Assembly: GCA_002690085.1 (NCBI GenBank)
Contig: NZDM01000006.1
Span: 1-7,239 of the forward strand
Source of the DNA: Flavobacteriaceae bacterium
GTDB taxonomy: Bacteria > Bacteroidota > Bacteroidia > Flavobacteriales > Flavobacteriaceae
Direction of reading: 5' to 3'
DNA length: 7,239 nt
Both the position numbers and the translations under genes were made by a program. This document shows, in pieces, positions 1-7,122 of this stretch; position 1 is the stretch's first letter, and every line of letters starts with the position of its first letter. The notes under the pieces were generated by a model, which was not told the origin of the DNA, made no database searches, and saw only the letters and a list, made by a program, of their open reading frames with translations.

Positions 1-31
1 TAAAAACAGCAAATAAAATAACATAATTAGT

Positions 32-1972
32 ATGAGCGAAGACGTTAGTAAAAATCAATATTCTGCAGATAGTATTCAGGCTTTGGAAGGAATGGAGCAT
101 GTGCGCATGCGTCCTTCAATGTATATTGGAGACGTGGGAACACGTGGTCTGCACCACCTTGTCTATGAAGTGATCGATAACTCCATTGATGAGGCCTTGG
201 CAGGACATTGTGATAAAATTACAGTCACCATCAATGAGGACAACTCTATAACCACAGAAGATAACGGCCGTGGTATCCCAGTTGGGCTTCATAAAAAGGA
301 AGGGGTTTCTGCTTTGGAGGTTGTCATGACTAAAATTGGTGCCGGTGGAAAATTTGACAAGGACTCTTATAAAGTTTCTGGGGGATTGCACGGTGTTGGT
401 GTGAGTTGTGTGAATGCGCTTTCGGCCCATTTAAAGGCGACTGTCCATAGAGAAGGCAAAGTCTGGGAGCAAGAATACGAACGTGGAAAAGCCATGTACC
501 CTGTCAAATCTACGGGATCTACTGACAAGCGCGGTACAATTGTGACTTTTAAACCCGATCCAGAGATTTTTACCCAAACCCTTGAATACAATTATGAAAC
601 CCTAGCCAATCGCATGCGAGAATTATCCTTTTTAAATAAGGGAATTACAGTTGTTATCGTTGATAAAAGAGAGAAAGACGAAAAAGGGGAATATATTGCT
701 GAAACATTTCACTCCGAAGAGGGGCTTTCTGAATTTATCAAATATTTAGATGCCACTCGAGAACCTATCATGCAATCGGTAATCGCTTTTGAAGGTGAAA
801 AAAACGGCATCCCTGTTGAGGTGGCCATGATTTACAACACTTCTTATTCTGAGAATCTTCATTCATATGTCAACAATATTAACACCCATGAAGGTGGAAC
901 GCATTTGACCGGTTTTAGACGTGGACTGACCCATACTTTAAAAAAGTATGCGGATGAATCGGGTATGTTAGAAAAGTTAAAATTTGACATTGCTGGTGAT
1001 GACTTTAGAGAAGGACTGACCGCCATTATTTCGGTCAAGGTTGCCGAACCTCAATTTGAGGGTCAGACCAAGACGAAGCTAGGTAATAGAGAAGTTTCAT
1101 CTTCTGTGAGCCAAGCGGTTTCTGAAATGCTCACCGATTATTTGGAAGAGCATCCAGACGATGCAAAAATCATTGTTCAAAAAGTTATTTTAGCAGCTCA
1201 AGCAAGGCATGCAGCCCAGAAAGCACGTGAAATGGTTCAGCGTAAAACCGTCATGAGTATTGGAGGTTTACCTGGAAAATTAAGTGACTGCTCAGAGCAA
1301 GATCCTGCAAAATGCGAAGTGTTTCTTGTTGAGGGTGATTCAGCGGGCGGTACCGCCAAACAGGGACGTGACCGTGCCTTTCAGGCCATTTTACCTTTGC
1401 GTGGTAAAATTCTCAATGTTGAAAAAGCCATGCAACACAAGGTTTTTGAAAATGAAGAAATCAAGAATATTTTTACTGCATTGGGGGTGACTATTGGCAC
1501 AGAAGAGGACAGTAAAGCACTTAATCTTTCAAAGTTACGCTACCATAAAATTGTCATCATGTGTGATGCCGATATTGATGGAAGTCATATCGCTACATTG
1601 ATTCTTACATTTTTCTTTAGATACATGAAGGAACTCATTGAAGGGGGGCATATTTACATTGCAACACCACCATTGTATCTTGTGAAAAAAGGCCAGAAGA
1701 AACAATATGCCTGGAATGATCAAGAACGCGACAATATTGTAGAAAAATTTGGGGGTAGTGCAGGGGTGCAACGTTATAAAGGTTTGGGTGAAATGAATGC
1801 CACCCAGTTATGGGACACGACTATGAACCCAGATTTTAGAACATTGCGTCAGGTTCAAATTGACAACGGCACGGAAGCAGACCGTATTTTCTCAATGTTG
1901 ATGGGAGATGAAGTTCCACCTCGCCGAGAATTTATTGAAAAAAATGCCATTTACGCCAATATTGATGCATAG
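32..1972 (+). CDS. gyrB: DNA gyrase subunit B (ATPase subunit)
   Basis: This is the ATP-hydrolysing subunit of DNA gyrase, which works with GyrA as an A2B2 enzyme to introduce negative supercoils. The N-terminal GHKL ATPase domain shows the catalytic base E46 with N50 (DNSIDEA), the ATP-lid motif DNGRGIP from D77, and GGLHGVG from G117. R140 aligns with the E. coli coumarin-contact residue R136 and is conserved. The transducer lysine lies in QTKTK (Q345-K349). The TOPRIM domain has EGDSAGG from E434, PLRGK, and the metal-binding DADIDG (D512, D514, D516). The C-terminal part has QRYKGLGEMN from Q580. At 646 residues it is the short GyrB form, lacking the extra domain of the 804-residue E. coli protein. 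The PLRGK arginine replaces the E. coli lysine at 447, which is common outside proteobacteria. The ATG at 32 gives the N-terminus expected for flavobacterial GyrB; ParE is less likely. Only 31 bases of upstream sequence are present, so no promoter can be judged. Confidence 0.98.
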   Translation: MSEDVSKNQYSADSIQALEGMEHVRMRPSMYIGDVGTRGLHHLVYEVIDNSIDEALAGHCDKITVTINEDNSITTEDNGRGIPVGLHKKEGVSALEVVMTKIGAGGKFDKDSYKVSGGLHGVGVSCVNALSAHLKATVHREGKVWEQEYERGKAMYPVKSTGSTDKRGTIVTFKPDPEIFTQTLEYNYETLANRMRELSFLNKGITVVIVDKREKDEKGEYIAETFHSEEGLSEFIKYLDATREPIMQSVIAFEGEKNGIPVEVAMIYNTSYSENLHSYVNNINTHEGGTHLTGFRRGLTHTLKKYADESGMLEKLKFDIAGDDFREGLTAIISVKVAEPQFEGQTKTKLGNREVSSSVSQAVSEMLTDYLEEHPDDAKIIVQKVILAAQARHAAQKAREMVQRKTVMSIGGLPGKLSDCSEQDPAKCEVFLVEGDSAGGTAKQGRDRAFQAILPLRGKILNVEKAMQHKVFENEEIKNIFTALGVTIGTEEDSKALNLSKLRYHKIVIMCDADIDGSHIATLILTFFFRYMKELIEGGHIYIATPPLYLVKKGQKKQYAWNDQERDNIVEKFGGSAGVQRYKGLGEMNATQLWDTTMNPDFRTLRQVQIDNGTEADRIFSMLMGDEVPPRREFIEKNAIYANIDA

Positions 1973-2001
1973 CTAAGATTTTCGCTGACTATACTATGCA
2001 T
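1965..2001. repeat. Perfect 8-bp inverted repeat straddling the gyrB stop codon
   Basis: ATGCATAG at 1965-1972 is matched by CTATGCAT at 1994-2001, with a 21-base spacer. The left arm includes the gyrB TAG stop. ATGCAT is itself a palindrome, so two copies automatically give much of this symmetry. The loop is long and no T-run follows, so it does not look like an intrinsic terminator. The rest of the 102-base gyrB-mdh spacer holds no clear promoter or terminator, so read-through from gyrB into mdh is possible. It may be a coincidence. Confidence 0.25.
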
Positions 2002-2055
2002 GGATATAATACAGCATCGGCAGGAATTGCCTTTAGTTTACGATAATTAATTACC

Positions 2056-2074
2056 TTAAAACAATCAAAAAATC
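2056..2074 (+). promoter_or_regulatory. A-rich translation leader of mdh without Shine-Dalgarno
   Basis: The bases before the mdh ATG are almost all A, with A at -3 and no purine-rich GGAGG-like element. The 10-mer TTAAAACAAT (2056-2065) recurs before secDF at 3136-3145. Bacteroidota are known to start translation largely without Shine-Dalgarno pairing and to favour A-rich leaders. This supports 2075 as the start. The identity of the two 10-mers could be simple A/T-rich convergence. Confidence 0.45.
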
Positions 2075-3001
2075 ATGAAAATAACAGTAGTAGGAGCAGG
2101 CGCAGTAGGAGCAAGTTGTGCTGAGTACATTGCCATCAAAAACTTCGCATCCGAGGTCGTTTTATTAGACATTATACAGGGATATGCTGAGGGAAAAGCC
2201 ATGGATTTGATGCAATGCGCTTCATTGAACGGTTTTGATACTAAAATTACTGGTAGCACCAACGATTATGCTAAAACAGCAGACAGTCATATTTGTGTCA
2301 TTACTTCTGGAATTCCAAGAAAGCCAGGTATGACACGGGAAGAACTCATTGGAATCAATGCGGGGATTGTAAAAACAGTTTCTGAAAATTTAGTCAAATA
2401 TTCACCGGAAACAGTTCTTATTGTGGTCAGTAATCCAATGGACACCATGACCTATCTAGCCCATCAAGTCACAGGACTGCCAAAAAATAGAATTATTGGA
2501 ATGGGGGGTGCTTTAGATTCCGCCCGCTTTAAGTACAGATTAGCCGAAGCGCTAGAAGCACCAATAAGTGATGTAGACGGTATGGTCATTGGTGGGCATA
2601 GCGATGTTGGAATGGTGCCTTTGATTTCACATGCCACTCGGAACAGCATCAAAGCCTCTGAATTTATCTCTCAAGAACGTTTGGAGCAAGTAAAAAATGA
2701 CACCAAAGTTGGAGGCGCAACTTTGACCAAACTTCTAGGGACTTCTGCTTGGTATGCCCCTGGTGCAGCAGTCAGTGGATTGGTACAAGCCATTGCCTGT
2801 GATCAGAAAAAAATATTCCCCTGTTCTGTATTGTTAGACGGTGAGTATGGTTTAAAAGATCTTTGCATTGGTGTTCCTGTTGTCTTAGGGGCCAATGGAA
2901 TCGAAAAAATTATTCAAATTGAATTAAGTGAGGCCGATAAAATACATCTTGAAACCAGTGCAGAAGGGGTTAAGAAGACCAACGGACTTCTAGATATGTA
3001 A
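2075..3001 (+). CDS. mdh: Malate dehydrogenase (NAD-dependent, LDH-like type)
   Basis: It catalyses the reversible oxidation of malate to oxaloacetate with NAD+ in the cytoplasmic TCA cycle. The 308 residues match the usual size of LDH-like malate dehydrogenases. The N-terminal Rossmann fold begins with GAGAVG (G7-G12), and D32 at the end of the second strand favours NAD over NADP. The mobile loop GIPRKPGMTRE carries substrate-binding R82 and R88; the arginine at 82 rather than glutamine marks malate rather than lactate specificity. N120 lies in VSNPMD. D148 and R151 lie in GGALDSAR, and the catalytic histidine is H175 in GGHSDVGMVP. That loop differs from the more common GGHGDTTM, though the catalytic pair D148/H175 is intact. 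The GTSAWYAPG segment typical of the family is present. The gene follows gyrB by 102 bases with no convincing promoter between them. It ends just before a hairpin terminator, so it may be expressed from upstream or from a promoter I cannot recognise. Confidence 0.97.
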   Translation: MKITVVGAGAVGASCAEYIAIKNFASEVVLLDIIQGYAEGKAMDLMQCASLNGFDTKITGSTNDYAKTADSHICVITSGIPRKPGMTREELIGINAGIVKTVSENLVKYSPETVLIVVSNPMDTMTYLAHQVTGLPKNRIIGMGGALDSARFKYRLAEALEAPISDVDGMVIGGHSDVGMVPLISHATRNSIKASEFISQERLEQVKNDTKVGGATLTKLLGTSAWYAPGAAVSGLVQAIACDQKKIFPCSVLLDGEYGLKDLCIGVPVVLGANGIEKIIQIELSEADKIHLETSAEGVKKTNGLLDM

Positions 3002-3032
3002 AAAATTAATTCCTTTTATCAAGCTACATTTT

Positions 3033-3060
3033 AAAGCACTACTGTATTTGTGGTGCTTTT
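3033..3060 (+). terminator. Probable intrinsic terminator after mdh
   Basis: AAAGCACTAC (3033-3042) pairs with GTGGTGCTTT (3050-3059) through a 10-bp stem with one G-T wobble and a 7-base loop. The stem is followed by T and then CTATT. The U-tract is short, so termination may be partial. The hairpin starts 31 bases after the mdh stop and lies upstream of the secDF promoter, which fits a transcription-unit boundary. Confidence 0.7.
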
Positions 3061-3080
3061 CTATTAAAATAAAAAATATA

Positions 3081-3111
3081 TTGGCAAATCACTTCGTAAA
3101 TCATATATTTG
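3081..3111 (+). promoter_or_regulatory. Bacteroidota-type promoter for secDF
   Basis: TATATTTG at 3104-3111 is an exact match to the -7 consensus TANNTTTG of the primary Bacteroidota sigma factor. TTGG at 3081-3084 sits at the -33 position with a 19-base spacer, close to the consensus TTTG element. Transcription would start near 3116-3119, giving a leader of about 30 bases before the ATG at 3151. The promoter lies just after the mdh terminator, so secDF is probably its own transcription unit. The start position is inferred, not measured. Confidence 0.75.
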
Positions 3112-3135
3112 CTCGTTTACTAAAATTTAAGCAGA

Positions 3136-3150
3136 TTAAAACAATTCAAA
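3136..3150 (+). promoter_or_regulatory. A-rich translation leader of secDF without Shine-Dalgarno
   Basis: TTAAAACAATTCAAA directly precedes the ATG, has A at -3, and contains no Shine-Dalgarno element. Its first ten bases are identical to the mdh leader, but they lie 5 rather than 9 bases from the start codon. Together with the promoter at 3081-3111 this supports the ATG at 3151 over the in-frame ATG at 3175, which would shorten the first membrane segment. Confidence 0.45.
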
Positions 3151-6100
3151 ATGCAAAATAAAGGATTAGTTAAGATGTTTGCCCTCTTATTTGGGTTGGT
3201 CAGTATTTACCAATTATCATTTACATTCAAGGGCAATCAACTCGAAAATAAAGCAGGTCAATTTGCAATTAACAAAGTTGCCGATACAGAAACAGATTAC
3301 GATTCTAAAAGAAATTTAGAACGAATAGGATATCTTGATTCTCTGAAAAACAAAGAGGTATTTAATATTGGTATCGCTTCATATACTTACGATGATGTTA
3401 AGGAAAAAGCTATGAATCTTGGTCTGGATCTCAAGGGGGGTATTAATGTGATTCTTCAAATTTCTGTAAAGGATATTTTAGTCGGATTGGCCAATGATAG
3501 TAAAGATCCAACATTCAGAAAAGCTTTGAACGATGCCGCAGAATTACAAAAAGACAGCCAGAACAATTATTTAGAAGACTTTTTCGAAGCATTCGAATCC
3601 ATTCAAGGCGATAAAAAGTTAGCATCTCCAGATATATTTGCAAACCGAACTTTAAGCGATCAGATTACTTTTGATATGAGCGATGACGAAGTCAAACCCA
3701 TTTTATCTGCTAAAATTGACGAATCCATCATCTCAGCTTTTGAAGTTCTTAGAAAGCGAATTGACAAATTTGGAGTGACACAACCCAACATCCAGCGGAT
3801 TGGAAACTCTGGGCGTATTTTGGTCGAATTACCGGGTGCAAAAGAAGTTGAACGTGTAAAAGGATTGCTTCAGAGTACCGCCCAGCTCGAGTTTTGGGAT
3901 GCTTTTAAAGGCGCAGAATTTGGAAACTTTTTAGTACAGGCCAACGAAGTTCTCAAAGCGATTGTAGTAAATGAAAACAGTGAAGTTGCCTCCAATGACG
4001 AAGCTTCTGAGGCGGACGCCATTTCTGATATTATTGGGGACTCTGATGCAGAAACTGGTTTGGACGATACTGAAATCAATCCTTTATTTGATTTGATCCG
4101 GTCGATGGGCTACAATGGAGGTCCTGTGTTGGCTTCTTTTGAGTCTAAAGATCAGGAAATCGTTAGTGATTATTTAAATAATCCAAAAGTAAGAGCTCTT
4201 CTTGCTCCAGAACAACGCTATGTGAAATTTGTATGGGGTATTCCTCAGTTTATGGAAACAGAAGCTGATGAAGACACCGACCAAGAAGTTGAAAGTTTAG
4301 AGCTTGTTGAGCTGTATGCATTAAAAGGCAATAGAGAAAATAAACCTCAACTTAGTGGGGCTGTCATTACAGATGCCAAGCAAGAATTCCAACAAAATGG
4401 GACGCCAAGTGTAACCATGCAAATGAATCTTAAAGGGGCGAAAATTTGGGAAAAAATGACCGGTAATGCTTTTAATACCGGGGGTCAAATTGCCATTGTT
4501 TTGGATGATATTGTGTACTCCGCACCTGGAGTTACTTCAGGCCCAATTTCTGGTGGAAACTCTGAAATTTCAGGAACTTTTACATTAAATGAAGCGGTCG
4601 ATTTGGCCAATGTATTGCGTGCGGGTAAATTACCTGCCTCCGCCGACATTGTCCAGGCGGAAGAAGTTGGTCCATCCTTGGGTCAAGAAGCCATTGACAG
4701 TGGTATGAAATCTTTTATCATTGCCTTGGCATTTGTATTGCTTTGGATGGTTTTTTATTATGGTAAGTCAGGGCTATATTCCAATGTTGCATTGCTGCTA
4801 AATATATTACTAATATTTGGAATTCTATCAGGGCTTGGAGCGGTATTAACCTTGCCTGGAATTGCGGGTATTGTTTTGACTATTGGTATTGCAGTAGATG
4901 CCAACGTTCTTATTTACGAACGTATTCGTGAAGAATTGTACAAAGGAAAAGGACAAAAAGAGTCTGTCAGAGATGGCTTTTCAAATGCCTTGTCTTCTAT
5001 TTTAGATGCCAATATTACCACTGGACTTACAGCGCTCATTCTATATACATTTGGAACAGGTCCGATTAAAGGGTTTGCAACAACCTTGTTAATTGGTATC
5101 ATTACTTCTTTATTTACGGCGATATTTATTTCAAGATTGTTAATTGATTGGGATTTGAATCGCGGCGGAAAACTTCAGTTTTCAACTAAACTCACCAAAG
5201 GGTTGTTAAGTGCCATAAAAATTGAGTTTCTCAAAAAGCGAAGAATGGCTTATTTACTTTCAGCGACCATTATTTCTGCGGGCTTATTTTCACTTTTCAC
5301 TACAGGGCTAGACCAAGGTATTGATTTTGTTGGGGGGAGAACTTACACTGTTCGTTTTGATAAAGACATGAGCACAGAGGATGTTAAAATTGCCGTAAAC
5401 GAAGTTTTTAACAGCGCAGAAGTTAAAACTATTGGAAGTGCGAATCAGCTTAAAATTTCAACTAAATATAAAGTAAATGAAAACTCGGCAGAAGTCGATT
5501 CGGAAGTTCAAGAGAAATTATATACTGCATTGGTACCATTCCTTCCCGATGGAACGACCTACAAGCAATTTATAGATGCTGAAAATAACGTTGGTAAAAT
5601 GTATTCTGGAAAAGTAAGTCCTACGATTGCAGATGACATCAAGCGTTCGTCTTTATGGGCTGTTTTAGGATCCTTAATAGTTGTCTTTTTATATATTTTA
5701 TTACGATTTAAGAAATGGCAATTCTCTTTGGGTGCCGTTGCCGCTGTTTTTCACGATGTACTCATTGTGCTGGGAATCTTCTCTATTGCATGGAAGTTTT
5801 TTCCATTCAGCATGGAAATTGACCAAGCCTTTATTGCTGCGATTTTGACAGTTATTGGATATTCTTTAAATGATACCGTGGTGGTATTTGATAGGATTAG
5901 AGAATACATCAATGAACATTCTAGTTGGGATTTTGGTAGAATAGTTAATGGGGCTTTAAACAGTACTTTGAGTCGAACCTTAAACACCTCACTTACAACT
6001 TTAGTTGTATTACTGGCTATGTTCATTTTCGGGGCAGATTCTTTAAGAGGTTTACTTTTCGCATTGATTGTTGGGGTGCTTGTGGGAACCTACTCATCAG

Positions 6101-6159
6101 TCTTTATTGCAACCCCTATCATGCACGACACTTTAAAGCGTCTTGATAAAAAAGCTTAA
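3151..6159 (+). CDS. secDF: Protein translocase subunit SecDF (fused SecD-SecF)
   Basis: This inner-membrane RND-type protein uses the ion gradient to help pull secreted proteins out of SecYEG on the periplasmic side. The SecD half has TM1 at about residues 7-24 and LGLDLKGG (90-97). A large periplasmic domain follows, with VLRKRIDKFGV from 199 and GPSLGQEA from 507. TM2-6 lie at about 521-664, with DANVLIYERIRE from D583. The SecF half starts near 690. It has TM7 at about 699-717, GIDFVGG (723-729), SPTIADD (from 823), and five more segments after 834, with GYSLNDTVVVFDRIRE from 903. D583, D908 and R942 align with the ion-relay residues Asp340, Asp637 and Arg671 of Thermus SecDF; the D908-R942 spacing of 34 is the same. 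Fusion of the two halves is usual in Bacteroidota. The periplasmic domain carries an acidic insert at about 274-310 (13 D/E, no K/R) and a second acidic patch at about 368-384. The gene has its own promoter and ends before a strong terminator. Confidence 0.98.
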   Translation: MQNKGLVKMFALLFGLVSIYQLSFTFKGNQLENKAGQFAINKVADTETDYDSKRNLERIGYLDSLKNKEVFNIGIASYTYDDVKEKAMNLGLDLKGGINVILQISVKDILVGLANDSKDPTFRKALNDAAELQKDSQNNYLEDFFEAFESIQGDKKLASPDIFANRTLSDQITFDMSDDEVKPILSAKIDESIISAFEVLRKRIDKFGVTQPNIQRIGNSGRILVELPGAKEVERVKGLLQSTAQLEFWDAFKGAEFGNFLVQANEVLKAIVVNENSEVASNDEASEADAISDIIGDSDAETGLDDTEINPLFDLIRSMGYNGGPVLASFESKDQEIVSDYLNNPKVRALLAPEQRYVKFVWGIPQFMETEADEDTDQEVESLELVELYALKGNRENKPQLSGAVITDAKQEFQQNGTPSVTMQMNLKGAKIWEKMTGNAFNTGGQIAIVLDDIVYSAPGVTSGPISGGNSEISGTFTLNEAVDLANVLRAGKLPASADIVQAEEVGPSLGQEAIDSGMKSFIIALAFVLLWMVFYYGKSGLYSNVALLLNILLIFGILSGLGAVLTLPGIAGIVLTIGIAVDANVLIYERIREELYKGKGQKESVRDGFSNALSSILDANITTGLTALILYTFGTGPIKGFATTLLIGIITSLFTAIFISRLLIDWDLNRGGKLQFSTKLTKGLLSAIKIEFLKKRRMAYLLSATIISAGLFSLFTTGLDQGIDFVGGRTYTVRFDKDMSTEDVKIAVNEVFNSAEVKTIGSANQLKISTKYKVNENSAEVDSEVQEKLYTALVPFLPDGTTYKQFIDAENNVGKMYSGKVSPTIADDIKRSSLWAVLGSLIVVFLYILLRFKKWQFSLGAVAAVFHDVLIVLGIFSIAWKFFPFSMEIDQAFIAAILTVIGYSLNDTVVVFDRIREYINEHSSWDFGRIVNGALNSTLSRTLNTSLTTLVVLLAMFIFGADSLRGLLFALIVGVLVGTYSSVFIATPIMHDTLKRLDKKA

Positions 6160-6177
6160 TAAAATATTTATTCTGAT

Positions 6178-6215
6178 AATTAAAAAAGCCACTTTAAAAA
6201 GTGGCTTTTTTAATT
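6178..6215. terminator. Bidirectional intrinsic terminator between secDF and lgt
   Basis: A perfect 17-bp stem is formed by 6178-6194 and 6199-6215 around a TAAA loop. Its core is GCCACTT/AAGTGGC, flanked by a run of six A on one side and six T on the other. Because the A-run and T-run mirror each other, the hairpin reads as a terminator on both strands. It sits 18 bases after the secDF stop and 11 bases beyond the lgt stop, so it can end both convergent transcripts. Confidence 0.93.
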
Positions 6216-6226
6216 TAAGTATTGTG

Positions 6227-7060
6227 CTATGAAGTTTTTCTTTTATGAAAAAACATAAAGTAGATTCCGATCAAAATAAATGGAATGCTCAATATCTGTC
6301 CTGTATTAAAACCCAATATCCAATCTTCTCGGCCGTCTACTTGTGCAATTTTAAATTGTTCAACAAAAACTCTTACGGTCATTAACAATAATAAAAACAA
6401 TCCAAAAAGATAACCGTCTTGCATGCCTTTTTTTGTTTTCCAATAAATGAAATAAACAATTAAGAAGACAAATAAATACCCAAAGGCTTCGTAGAGTTGA
6501 CCAGGGTGTCGAGGGATGTTATCGATATTTTTAAAAACCACTGCCCATCGCAATCCTTCTTCTGCAGGCTTACCTATAATTTCAGAATTAAAAAAATTAC
6601 CAATGCGTATAAAAATTGCTCCCGAAGCACAAGCAATTACCACACGGTCTAAAATCCACAAAATAGATTTTTTCAGCACTTTTTTATTGTAGAGATACAT
6701 TGAGACGATCATGCCAATGGTGGCGCCATGGCTTGCCAATCCTCGAAAGCCAGTAAATTCGAATCCACCGCTAAATTTAAAGGGCAGGAAAACGCTAAAG
6801 AAGTCTTCACGAAACAGTTCAGCTTGGTAAAAAATAACATGACCCAATCTGGCGCCAATCATGATTCCTAATACGGAGTACATAAATAAGCTGTCAAGTT
6901 TTTTTTCAGATTGATTCTCATTGTTATAGATTTTTTTCATGATCCGATACCCAAGAACAAAAGCCACAATCCACATCATACTGTAATAGTGAATTTTAAA
7001 ATTTCCAAAAAGTCGAATACCGTCTGATGCGGGTTCCCATATGATTTGTAAAAAATCCAT
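6227..7060 (-). CDS. lgt: Phosphatidylglycerol--prolipoprotein diacylglyceryl transferase
   Basis: This inner-membrane enzyme moves diacylglycerol from phosphatidylglycerol to the lipobox cysteine of prolipoproteins, the first step of lipoprotein maturation. With the start at 7060 it has 277 residues and about seven membrane segments. Residues aligning with essential E. coli positions are Y26, H111 (H103) in ASHGATIG, and R152, N155 and G163 (R143, N146, G154) around the signature RIGNFFNSEIIGKP. R230 and E234 align with R239 and E243; K237 stands where E. coli has R246. HPGQLYEA at 185-192 and GQILSIP near the C-terminus are also typical. An in-frame ATG at 7096 would add 12 residues (289 in total). 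I prefer 7060 because MDFLQIIW is the usual family N-terminus, its leader is A-rich with A at -3, and a probable promoter box overlaps the extension. The gene is convergent with secDF and follows yidD by 62 bases. Confidence 0.96.
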   Translation of the reverse strand: MDFLQIIWEPASDGIRLFGNFKIHYYSMMWIVAFVLGYRIMKKIYNNENQSEKKLDSLFMYSVLGIMIGARLGHVIFYQAELFREDFFSVFLPFKFSGGFEFTGFRGLASHGATIGMIVSMYLYNKKVLKKSILWILDRVVIACASGAIFIRIGNFFNSEIIGKPAEEGLRWAVVFKNIDNIPRHPGQLYEAFGYLFVFLIVYFIYWKTKKGMQDGYLFGLFLLLLMTVRVFVEQFKIAQVDGREDWILGFNTGQILSIPFILIGIYFMFFHKRKTS

Positions 7061-7077
7061 TGTTTTTAATTTTAGTG

Positions 7078-7104
7078 TAAATATACAGAATTGCATATGA
7101 ACAA
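7078..7104 (-). promoter_or_regulatory. Possible promoter for lgt
   Basis: Read on the minus strand, TATATTTA (7085 to 7078) matches seven of eight positions of TANNTTTG, missing only the final G. TTG (7104 to 7102) lies 16 bases upstream, slightly short for the usual -33 spacing. Transcription would start near 7072, leaving a leader of only about 12 bases before the ATG at 7060. It lies wholly between the yidD stop and lgt. Co-transcription from yidD is the alternative. Confidence 0.4.
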
Positions 7105-7122
7105 CGCCTTGTTATTTCTTTG

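Noticed and set aside
116..591. Antisense reading frames within gyrB (minus-strand frames of 104 and 74 codons).
   Set aside because: They overlap a strongly conserved coding region, show no motif or start context, and are expected shadows of it. The same applies to the other overlapping frames inside gyrB, mdh and secDF.
2003..2040. Candidate promoters for mdh: a TATAAT-like string in GGATATAATAC near 2003-2012, and TAGTTTAC at 2034-2041.
   Set aside because: The first is the proteobacterial-type -10 with no -35 partner at proper spacing and is not the form used in this phylum. The second misses the last two bases of TANNTTTG and has no TTG at about 19-21 bases upstream.
2019..2040. Small hairpin GGCA/TGCC followed by TTTAGTTTA, as a possible gyrB terminator.
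   Set aside because: The stem is only 4 bp with a 5-base loop and the following tract is interrupted; it is too weak to call.
6697..6699. Loss of a key residue in Lgt or GyrB (for example K237 in Lgt for E. coli R246, or Arg in PLRGK of GyrB).
   Set aside because: These are conservative Lys/Arg exchanges commonly seen outside proteobacteria, and all strictly essential residues that I could align are present.
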